DNA of 7,132 nt from an uncultured Clostridia bacterium (GTDB taxonomy: Bacteria; Bacillota_A; Clostridia; Christensenellales; Aristaeellaceae). The position numbers were made by a program, and so were the translations under genes. The notes under the pieces were generated by a model. It had not been told where the DNA came from. It searched no databases and saw only the letters and a list, made by a program, of their open reading frames with translations. Of this stretch, positions 1 through 5,028 are shown piece after piece (the first letter of the stretch is position 1; the number at the start of each line of letters is the position of its first letter). The DNA lies in NCBI GenBank assembly GCA_934645275.1, contig CAKUDW010000100.1, forward strand, positions 1 to 7,132. The letters run 5' to 3'.

Positions 1-49
1 CTTTTAGAGAGTCCAACTGCTACAAATTAATAGAATCAAAGCTCTGTGA

Positions 50-78
50 GTCGGCGGCTCTTTAAATGAGACGCCGAC
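50..78. terminator. Hairpin downstream of the membrane-protein gene, possible terminator
   Basis: GTCGGCGGCTC (50-60) and GAGACGCCGAC (68-78) pair over 10 of 11 positions, with one G-A mismatch, around a 7-nt TTTAAAT loop. It lies 15 nt after the membrane-protein stop codon. Neither strand has a T-tract after the stem, so it may be a weak terminator or an RNA 3'-end stabiliser rather than a classical intrinsic terminator. Positions 1-49 show nothing else recognisable. Confidence 0.5.
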
Positions 79-93
79 AATTCTCAATAGGTT

Positions 94-807
94 CTACTGT
101 TTTTTATCGCCCGCATGGCGCTTGCATATGCGATCGTAAATCCAGATTCCAACGCCGCTGACTGCCATGGTGACGGCGAATACGGCGATGGCAAACCAGT
201 AGTTCTTTGTACCGAGCGCATTGCCACCGATGGTGGATGTAATGATCGACGGAATGCGACCCAGCGAGCAAATCATCAGCCATACAGGAAAGCTTATGTC
301 CGTAAGTCCTGCAACATAGCTGAGCAAATCCTTCGGCGTACCAGGGATCATGAATATGATCAGAAACAGCATATCGCGCCTTGGCGTAGATTTCAGAAAG
401 CGAACCGACTTCAGTTTGTCCTTTGAAAAGAACAGCTCTACCAATCGAATACCGAAGCGCCGCACCAGCAGAAATACAGCGACGCTGCCGAGCGTAGACG
501 CCAGTATACAGAGCAACGTGCCCTCTACCGCGCCGAAGGCATAACCAGCCGCAATTTCAAACGGTTCGCCCGGAATCAGCGCGATGACTACCTGAAAGAT
601 CACCATGCCCACATAGGCAACGCGTCCGCCAAAGCCGTGCCCATTCACCCAGGCGCGAAATTTTTCAGGTTCGGACGCAAAGCGCACCAGCGGCGCGCCC
701 ACCAGCCACATAATCAGCACAGAAACTGCGATAGCTGCACAGACCACGGCAATGCCGGCGGCCCGCCTGCGCGTCATGGGTTGCTTCTCACGTTTCATAT
801 TCTTCAT
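94..807 (-). CDS. TVP38/TMEM64 (DedA-like, VTT domain) membrane protein
   Basis: A 237-residue polytopic membrane protein of the VTT/SNARE-associated family, which includes bacterial DedA and YdjX-type proteins; members are linked to lipid scrambling or flipping and envelope homeostasis. The basic N-terminus is followed by a hydrophobic helix at about 17-38. Further hydrophobic stretches lie at 61-80, 86-115, 146-170, 173-195 and 202-224. The family signatures are P-G-E-P-F-E-I-A-A-G-Y-A-F-G (79-92), followed by Gly/Ala-rich residues, and I-P-G-T-P-K-D-L-L-S-Y-V-A-G-L (154-168), both likely re-entrant loops, then G-R-I-P-S at 183-187. The exact substrate is unknown. The start is uncertain: ATG 807 gives the longest frame but lacks a Shine-Dalgarno; ATG 798 and ATG 777 are alternatives, the last with a weak GAGAAG upstream. 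All leave the first helix intact. It follows rho on the same strand, 76 nt away across a hairpin. Confidence 0.9.
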   Translation of the reverse strand: MKNMKREKQPMTRRRAAGIAVVCAAIAVSVLIMWLVGAPLVRFASEPEKFRAWVNGHGFGGRVAYVGMVIFQVVIALIPGEPFEIAAGYAFGAVEGTLLCILASTLGSVAVFLLVRRFGIRLVELFFSKDKLKSVRFLKSTPRRDMLFLIIFMIPGTPKDLLSYVAGLTDISFPVWLMICSLGRIPSIITSTIGGNALGTKNYWFAIAVFAVTMAVSGVGIWIYDRICKRHAGDKKQ

Positions 808-822
808 GCCGTCATATCTATC

Positions 823-837
823 TGAAGTATAACTTCA
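823..837. repeat. Short palindrome between rho and the membrane-protein gene
   Basis: TGAAGT (823-828) and ACTTCA (832-837) form a perfect 6-bp inverted repeat around ATA. On the minus strand it contains TATACT (826-831), a -10-like hexamer, but no acceptable -35 box is found 16-18 nt upstream. It could be a regulator site, part of a weak promoter, or chance. Confidence 0.4.
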
Positions 838-838
838 A

Positions 839-871
839 ACGGACGGCAGCTTCTCAAACGCCGCCGTCCGT
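839..871 (-). terminator. Probable terminator hairpin after rho
   Basis: On the minus strand a 12-bp stem, ACGGACGGCGGC (860-871) with GCTGCCGTCCGT (839-850), includes one G-U pair and closes a 9-nt loop. It begins 12 nt after the rho stop codon. The following bases are TTTGAAGTTATAC, so the T-tract is weak; termination may be partial and allow some read-through into the membrane-protein gene. Confidence 0.6.
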
Positions 872-883
872 TCTCTCCTTTCC

Positions 884-3145
884 TTACTTAAAGCCGTCCT
901 TTTCACACACATTCATCCAACCCTTGAGCTTCTGGAAAAACTCCTCGTTGGTTTTGGTCTTTTCAACCAGCGAAATCAGCTGCTCAGCGGTTTCTTGTGG
1001 ACTACCCTTGGACAGCATGCGCCGCACCTGATACGTACCCTCGAGCTCCTCGTGATTCAGCAACAGTTCCTCACGCCGCGTGCCGGATTTGTAAAGATCG
1101 ATGGCCGGGAATATGCGCCGGTCAGACAGGCTGCGATCCAGATGCAACTCCATGTTACCGGTACCCTTGAACTCCTCGAAAATAATATCGTCCATGCGGC
1201 TGCCGGTATCTACCAGCGCCGTGGCAATGATGGTGAGGCTACCGCCATTTTCAATATTGCGCGCCGCGCCGAAAAAGCGCTTGGGCCGCAGCAACGCCCC
1301 CGGATCCAAGCCACCGGACAGCGACCTGCCCGTCGGCGGAATGACCAGATTATAGGCGCGCGCCAGGCGCGTGATGGAGTCCAGCAAGATCACCACATCT
1401 TTGCCCAGCTCCACCAGCCGCTGCGCACGTTCAAGCACCATTTCCGAAACGCGAGTGTGGTTTTCCGGCGCTTCATCAAACGTAGAATATACCACCTCGC
1501 CCTGAATGGAACGCTTCATGTCCGTCACTTCCTCCGGACGCTCGTCGATCAACAGTACGATCAGATGTACATCCGGATTATTGGTCGTAATGGCATTTGC
1601 TATCTTCTTCAGCAATGTGGTCTTGCCCGCCTTCGGCTGAGATACGATCATGCCGCGCTGGCCCTTGCCGATGGGCGCGATCATGTCGATCAATCGCAAC
1701 GACAGATCGTTCTGTCCAGAGCATTCCATGCGCAAACGTTCGTTCGGATAGACCGGCGTAAGCGAATCGAAGAATCGCCGCGAACGTGCCATATCCGGCG
1801 TTTGGCCGTTGACCTCGTTAATATAAATCAGGCCCACGGACCGGTCGCCCGCCAACTGCGCGCGTGTCTTGCCGACCACATAGTCGCCAGTACGCAGGTT
1901 AAAGCGGCGAATCTGCGCCGCAGATACATAAACATCGCGATTGCCCGGCAGGTAATTCTCCGCGCGCAGGAAGCCATAGCCGTCAGGATGGATTTCAAGA
2001 ATGCCCGCGCCATCGCCGCAATCACCGTTCTGCAAGAGTTCCGGAAGGGCGGGATTCAGCGCCTGACGCTCCTCCACCTGCGGCTGTGTCTCAGACGAAA
2101 GCGCGGCCCTGCGCCAGGGTTGAGCCTGTGCTTCGGGCTGTGTTTCCGGCATGCGCGATGCCGCGGCCTGCGGCTGTACCGGCCGTTGCGGCTGCTCCGC
2201 GGGGCGCTGCGGCTCCACAGGATGCGACGGTTCCATCAGTCGCGGCTCCTGCGGCCGCCTGCGAAAGCCGTTCTGCATGCCCTCCTGCGAACGCAGTGGG
2301 CGTCCCTGCTGTGTTTCCACATTAAAGCGGCTTACCGGACGCTGAAGCGACTGTCCTGCCGCGCGCTGCGGCGTGCGATAGCTCGGCGCCACCGGCTGCG
2401 TACGCGCTCCCATGCGCTGCTGCGTGCTCAGAGGGCGATGATAGGCCCGCTGAAGCGGCGCAGATGGTTGCTGTGCGTTTGTCGCCTGGAACTGTGCCGG
2501 CGGCTGAGCGCTCTCCTGCGCGTTTTGCGGCATGTCCGCGGGTACAGCGTTCTGGGAAGCCGGCTGAACCGCAGCAGGCGCAGGCTGGCGCGGCGCTTCG
2601 GGGCGCGATATGACGGATTTCGCGGCTTCAGCTCCGCTCCCCGCGGCGGTGCTATCGGCCTTTGCCAGCGTGACAGCCGCAGTCTGCTCCGCCACAACTG
2701 CCTTCACCGGCGCAGCCGTACGAGCCTTCTTTTCTACCTTGACAGGCGGAGCAGGCACATTTTCAGTCGTAACCTGAGCGCTCTTTTTGGGCCGTCCGCG
2801 ACGCTTGGGCGCTGACGTAGCTGCCGCCGCTTCTTCCGCTGCGGCAGACTGAATGGACTTAGCCTCCACAGCGGCCTTCACAGCAAGTTTCGCAGGCTTG
2901 GCCTTCGCCGCGACCTCCGCAGGCTTGGCCGTCGCCACGACCACCGCAGTAAGCTGTGCAGGCTTGGCTTCCGCCGTGGCGTCCGCAACAGGCTGCGCCG
3001 TCGCCTTGGCTCGACCCGCCTGGGCTTCCACGATCAGCTCTACCATCAATGCCTTGTTGGTTCCCGCAGGAATTTTCACACCCTCGGCGCGGGCGAGCTG
3101 CCTGAGCTCTGCGACCGTCTTGGCATGAAGCGTGCGATAATCCAT
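884..3145 (-). CDS. rho: Transcription termination factor Rho with a large N-terminal insertion
   Basis: A 753-residue Rho, against about 420 in Escherichia coli. Rho is the hexameric RNA-dependent ATPase that ends transcription at rut sites. Domains in order: Rho_N helical domain (about 5-42); a low-complexity insertion (about 44-375), first Ala/Lys/Val-rich, then Gln/Pro/Arg-rich, with an AT-hook-like K-R-R-G-R-P-K-K at 114-121; an RNA-binding OB fold (about 378-447) with D-G-Y-G-F-L-R (388-394) and D-V-Y-V-S (404-408); and the RecA-type motor. In the motor, Walker A is Q-P-K-A-G-K-T-T (503-510), the catalytic D-E-R-P-E-E-V is 534-540 (Glu535), Walker B ends at Asp589 in I-L-L-D-S-I-T-R, and the arginine finger is Arg690 in S-G-T-R. 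All core motifs are intact, so it should be active. Start ATG 3145 is set by GGAGG 6 nt upstream and the [14 protein letters not shown] start. Long insertions are known in Actinobacteria and some Clostridia. Confidence 0.97.
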   Translation of the reverse strand: MDYRTLHAKTVAELRQLARAEGVKIPAGTNKALMVELIVEAQAGRAKATAQPVADATAEAKPAQLTAVVVATAKPAEVAAKAKPAKLAVKAAVEAKSIQSAAAEEAAAATSAPKRRGRPKKSAQVTTENVPAPPVKVEKKARTAAPVKAVVAEQTAAVTLAKADSTAAGSGAEAAKSVISRPEAPRQPAPAAVQPASQNAVPADMPQNAQESAQPPAQFQATNAQQPSAPLQRAYHRPLSTQQRMGARTQPVAPSYRTPQRAAGQSLQRPVSRFNVETQQGRPLRSQEGMQNGFRRRPQEPRLMEPSHPVEPQRPAEQPQRPVQPQAAASRMPETQPEAQAQPWRRAALSSETQPQVEERQALNPALPELLQNGDCGDGAGILEIHPDGYGFLRAENYLPGNRDVYVSAAQIRRFNLRTGDYVVGKTRAQLAGDRSVGLIYINEVNGQTPDMARSRRFFDSLTPVYPNERLRMECSGQNDLSLRLIDMIAPIGKGQRGMIVSQPKAGKTTLLKKIANAITTNNPDVHLIVLLIDERPEEVTDMKRSIQGEVVYSTFDEAPENHTRVSEMVLERAQRLVELGKDVVILLDSITRLARAYNLVIPPTGRSLSGGLDPGALLRPKRFFGAARNIENGGSLTIIATALVDTGSRMDDIIFEEFKGTGNMELHLDRSLSDRRIFPAIDLYKSGTRREELLLNHEELEGTYQVRRMLSKGSPQETAEQLISLVEKTKTNEEFFQKLKGWMNVCEKDGFK
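2881..2985. repeat. Degenerate 27-bp repeats inside rho
   Basis: Three copies of a 27-bp unit beginning CAGGCTTGGC on the plus strand lie at 2893-2919, 2920-2946 and 2959-2985. Related 12-bp segments precede copies one and three (2881-2892 and 2947-2958). They encode the A-K-P-A-(Q/E/K)-(L/V) repeats of the Rho insertion, near residues 54-89. Unit length is a multiple of three, so copy changes would keep the reading frame. Confidence 0.7.
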
Positions 3146-3151
3146 ATATCT

Positions 3152-3156
3152 CCTCC
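3152..3156 (-). promoter_or_regulatory. Shine-Dalgarno of rho, overlapping the upstream stop codon
   Basis: GGAGG on the minus strand shares its first base with the TAG stop of the methyltransferase (TAGGAGG) and ends 6 nt before ATG 3145. This sets the rho start at 3145, not at the in-frame start at 3217 inside the upstream gene, and suggests translational coupling. Confidence 0.88.
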
Positions 3157-4166
3157 TAGTCTGATCTGCGGCCCACGACAATATCACGTGTGACCGCCTG
3201 TTCCACCCAGTGCTCAAAGCCGTCGTATGCGCCGCCGCGCATCACTTCAAAGCCCGCATCTCCCATAATCTCGCGCACAAGCCGAGGTTTGAGTGTCTGC
3301 GCATTAAACGAAAGCGCCGCTGCGCCGCCCTTCTTCAGCGTCTCCCGCCATGCGGGCAACACTTTCTTTAGCAGCTGTTCCGGCTTTGCGCCCACCGCAG
3401 CGTGCTGCACGCCATAAGGCAAATCGCAGGCAATGACATGCATCTTTTCGCGCCCAAACACCTCGCGCGTACGCGCCGCATCGGCATTCGCCATGCGAAG
3501 CGTACATACATCGCCCGCTCTGTAGGCCTCGGGCGTGCTTCCAAAGCTGAACGACGTCAGCGATACACCGCCGCCAGACGTGGTTCTGGATTCGCGGTTC
3601 AGAGCATGCTTCATGCGATGAAATTCAAAATAACGTTTCAGAAACTTCTCGGCTTCGGCCAGGTCACCGCGGTCGATATCCGTGCCCGATGCATTCCAGC
3701 CATAATTTGCCGCCACAAACAGCGTAGTTCCCCGCCCGCACATCGGATCGAGCAGCTCCAGTCGCTGCCGCCCGCTGCGCGCAAAATTGCTGGACATCAG
3801 GGCTGTATTAATCAGCAACTGTAAGAACAGTTCGTTGGTCTTGCCCTTGTATTTCAAAATACCCGGCAGATCGTTACCTACAAATGCCGGAGCGCGGCCG
3901 CCCGCGACCTGCAACAGTCCACCCTCGCGGCATTCAAAGAGCGCATACATCAATGAATGGCGAGAAAGACACGCCTTCAGTGCGTCGCTCATTTCGTTGG
4001 AAAGTTCGATCAAAAGCGCCGGAAATTCCAGCGACGATTCGCGAGTAATTTGCGCCTGAGGCTCAAATACATCCAGAATCAGTCTGAGTTCGCTCTCAGC
4101 CAGCTTAATGGATTCATTCTGGTAGCGCGCGTTTGCGTGCGGCCAGAGCAACATTAAATATTTCAT
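3156..4166 (-). CDS. TRM11-like SAM-dependent methyltransferase, substrate not assigned
   Basis: A 336-residue protein with a class I methyltransferase domain in its C-terminal two thirds. Motif [13 protein letters not shown] (138-149), and the acidic end of strand 2, G-T-D-I-D (161-165), form the SAM site. The catalytic D-L-P-Y-G (248-252) matches the D-P-P-Y/N-P-P-Y loop of enzymes that methylate exocyclic amines, and the spacing resembles the TRM11/UPF0020 group, which makes m2G in tRNA. The end reads [15 protein letters not shown], as I recall from an uncharacterised Firmicutes family. The N-terminal 110 residues are not a clear THUMP domain. Residues about 190-215 form a Ser/Gly/Thr-rich loop before the catalytic motif. 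tRNA or rRNA guanine is the likely target by family; this is inference. The stop codon leads directly into the rho Shine-Dalgarno (TAGGAGG), so it is very probably co-transcribed with rho. Confidence 0.82.
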   Translation of the reverse strand: MKYLMLLWPHANARYQNESIKLAESELRLILDVFEPQAQITRESSLEFPALLIELSNEMSDALKACLSRHSLMYALFECREGGLLQVAGGRAPAFVGNDLPGILKYKGKTNELFLQLLINTALMSSNFARSGRQRLELLDPMCGRGTTLFVAANYGWNASGTDIDRGDLAEAEKFLKRYFEFHRMKHALNRESRTTSGGGVSLTSFSFGSTPEAYRAGDVCTLRMANADAARTREVFGREKMHVIACDLPYGVQHAAVGAKPEQLLKKVLPAWRETLKKGGAAALSFNAQTLKPRLVREIMGDAGFEVMRGGAYDGFEHWVEQAVTRDIVVGRRSD

Positions 4167-4290
4167 TTTTGCTGTCCCATATTATTCTATGTTCCAAATG
4201 CCCGAAACATCCATATCTGAAAAGAAATGCCTTTCAGAAACCATTGATTTGCAGCTTTAAAAAAGCAAAAAATCCATGAATTTTAAACGA
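4167..4290. other. AT-rich gap upstream of the methyltransferase-rho pair, with an inverted repeat
   Basis: No gene is present. A promoter for the methyltransferase-rho pair is expected here, but none is clear. The best -10-like hexamer on the minus strand is TAGAAT (4184-4189), with only a poor -35 (TGGATG, 4208-4213) at 18 nt, and it would leave almost no leader. A 7-bp inverted repeat, TCTGAAA (4216-4222) and TTTCAGA (4232-4238) around 9 nt, lies just upstream of that candidate. A weak ribosome site GGGA (4175-4178) ends 8 nt before the methyltransferase ATG. The repeat could be an operator or chance. Confidence 0.4.
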
Positions 4291-4331
4291 AAGAAAAATA
4301 GAAAACCAGCCCCTTTGAAACCAAAGGGGCT
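4291..4331 (-). terminator. Intrinsic (Rho-independent) terminator of rpsU
   Basis: On the minus strand a perfect 10-bp stem, AGCCCCTTTG (4322-4331) with CAAAGGGGCT (4308-4317), closes a 4-nt loop. It is followed by GG and then a T-rich run (TTTTCTATTTTTCTTT). It begins 10 nt after the rpsU stop codon. This is a textbook intrinsic terminator. Confidence 0.92.
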
Positions 4332-4341
4332 TTCATTGGCA

Positions 4342-4515
4342 TCAATATTTGCGCTTGCGAGCAGCTTCTGCCTTCTTCTTACGCTTCACGCTGGGCTTTT
4401 CGTAATGTTCACGCTTCCTTGCTTCAGCAAGAATGCCATCACGAGCGGTCTTACGCTTGAAACGACGCAGTGCGCTTTCCAATGATTCATTTTCGCGAAT
4501 CCGTACCTCGGACAT
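4342..4515 (-). CDS. rpsU: Small ribosomal subunit protein bS21
   Basis: A 57-residue, strongly basic protein, the standard Firmicutes bS21 length. bS21 binds the 30S platform next to the 3' end of 16S rRNA, close to the anti-Shine-Dalgarno, and helps translation initiation. The sequence follows the family throughout: [21 protein letters not shown] at the N-terminus, [10 protein letters not shown] at 33-42, and a lysine/arginine-rich tail ending A-A-R-K-R-K-Y. The gene has its own near-consensus promoter and a strong terminator, so it can be made as a short monocistronic message. In many Firmicutes rpsU is followed by yqeY; that gene is absent here and the transcript ends directly after rpsU. 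Read-through from the HIT gene is also possible, since no clear terminator separates them. Confidence 0.97.
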   Translation of the reverse strand: MSEVRIRENESLESALRRFKRKTARDGILAEARKREHYEKPSVKRKKKAEAARKRKY

Positions 4516-4523
4516 GTGTTTTC

Positions 4524-4528
4524 CCTCC
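4524..4528 (-). promoter_or_regulatory. Shine-Dalgarno of rpsU
   Basis: GGAGG on the minus strand, within a longer GGGGAGGG purine run, lies 8 nt before ATG 4515. The ideal spacing fixes this ATG as the rpsU start, rather than the longer open frame that runs upstream to 4611. Confidence 0.85.
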
Positions 4529-4540
4529 CCTCGCGTTTGG

Positions 4541-4556
4541 ACTGGCATACGCCAAT
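4541..4556 (-). other. Small hairpin in the rpsU leader
   Basis: On the minus strand ATTGGC (4551-4556) and GCCAGT (4541-4546) can pair over 6 bp, one of them G-U, around a GTAT loop. It lies in the predicted 5' leader, between the inferred start of transcription and the Shine-Dalgarno. It is too small to be a known riboswitch, and its role, if any, is unknown. Confidence 0.35.
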
Positions 4557-4582
4557 GTAGCATGGGGTGCGCCACAACGATT

Positions 4583-4611
4583 ATTATAGCGCATAAACTA
4601 TGTAGCGTCAA
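4583..4611 (-). promoter_or_regulatory. Sigma-A (sigma-70-type) promoter of rpsU
   Basis: On the minus strand a -35 box TTGACG (4606-4611) and a perfect -10 box TATAAT (4583-4588) are separated by exactly 17 nt. Transcription would start near 4576, leaving a leader of about 60 nt before rpsU. Eleven of twelve bases match consensus, so this should be a strong constitutive-type promoter. It lets rpsU be expressed independently of the upstream mtaB-HIT genes. Confidence 0.88.
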
Positions 4612-4631
4612 GCGGTTCAGGCCTATATTTC

Positions 4632-4649
4632 AAGAATTTCACAATTCTT
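4632..4649. repeat. Inverted repeat upstream of the rpsU promoter
   Basis: AAGAATT (4632-4638) and AATTCTT (4643-4649) form a perfect 7-bp inverted repeat around a 4-nt centre. It lies 20 bp upstream of the rpsU -35 box and 27 nt after the HIT stop codon. There is no T-tract after it on the minus strand, so it does not look like an intrinsic terminator. An operator or a weak 3'-end hairpin for the HIT transcript are both possible; it may also be chance in AT-rich DNA. Confidence 0.4.
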
Positions 4650-4676
4650 TCCTGCCCCTTTGTCGCTTCCCCATTT

Positions 4677-5009
4677 TTAATCCATCTTTTCGCTGAGCTG
4701 CTTACCGCCCAACAAATGTAAATGCAGGTGATGCACTGACTGGCAGCCATGCTGGCCACAGTTGGTCAGCAATCTGAAGCCGTTTTCATCCACATGTTCA
4801 ATTTTTGCCAGCTTGCGAACTGCATCCGTCAGGTGTGCGGCGGTTTCCGCATCGCACTCCAGAATGTTCCTCATGTGCTTTTTCGGCACTAGCAGCACAT
4901 GCACCGGTGCCTGGGGATTGATATCGCGAAACGCATAAGTATATTCATCCTCGTAGACCTTATTTGATGGAATCTCGCCCGCGATGATCTTGCAAAACAG
5001 ACAATCCAT
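4677..5009 (-). CDS. HIT family protein (HinT-like nucleotide hydrolase/transferase)
   Basis: A 110-residue histidine-triad protein, the usual length for the HinT branch. These cytoplasmic homodimers hydrolyse purine nucleoside phosphoramidates and acyl-adenylates by nucleotidyl transfer to the middle histidine. The triad H94-L-H96-L-H98-L-L is preceded by N-C-G-Q-H-G-C-Q-S-V and followed by G-G, as in the family; His96 is the expected nucleophile. Cys3-x-x-Cys6 near the N-terminus, with His45 in V-P-K-K-H, resembles the zinc site of many HinT proteins; zinc binding here is inferred. The start ATG 5009 is chosen because M-D-C-L-F-C-K-I-I-A-G-E-I-P-S is the standard N-terminus and a GGAGGTGA site sits 8 nt upstream; an earlier in-frame ATG at 5045 lies inside mtaB. 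It is 19 nt downstream of mtaB, so it is probably the last gene of that operon. The physiological substrate is unknown. Confidence 0.93.
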   Translation of the reverse strand: MDCLFCKIIAGEIPSNKVYEDEYTYAFRDINPQAPVHVLLVPKKHMRNILECDAETAAHLTDAVRKLAKIEHVDENGFRLLTNCGQHGCQSVHHLHLHLLGGKQLSEKMD

Positions 5010-5017
5010 TTTTCCTT

Positions 5018-5026
5018 TCACCTCCC
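5018..5026 (-). promoter_or_regulatory. Shine-Dalgarno of the HIT gene
   Basis: GGGAGGTGA on the minus strand matches almost the full anti-Shine-Dalgarno complement and ends 8 nt before ATG 5009. It lies in the short gap after the mtaB stop and selects 5009 as the start. Confidence 0.8.
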
Positions 5027-5028
5027 GC

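Noticed and set aside
995..2815. A 606-codon open frame on the plus strand opposite rho
   Set aside because: It lies entirely within the well-supported rho gene. Its product is rich in Arg, Leu and His with no recognisable domain, as expected when GC-rich codons are read antisense. No ribosome site or promoter supports it.
2893..2985. CRISPR-like array
   Set aside because: The 27-bp units are degenerate and mostly adjacent, with no unique spacers of regular length, and they lie in frame inside rho.
4250..4280. GCTTT-AAA-AAAGC as a second terminator near rpsU
   Set aside because: The stem is only 5 bp, and on the minus strand the T-run comes before rather than after it; the rpsU terminator at 4291-4331 already accounts for transcription stop.
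4516..4611. Longer rpsU product starting upstream of 4515
   Set aside because: The extension would include the promoter -10 region and the Shine-Dalgarno, and bS21 proteins begin with M-S-E-x-R as at 4515.
4632..4649. Intrinsic terminator after the HIT gene
   Set aside because: The stem is short and AT-rich and no T-tract follows it on the minus strand, so I list it only as an inverted repeat.
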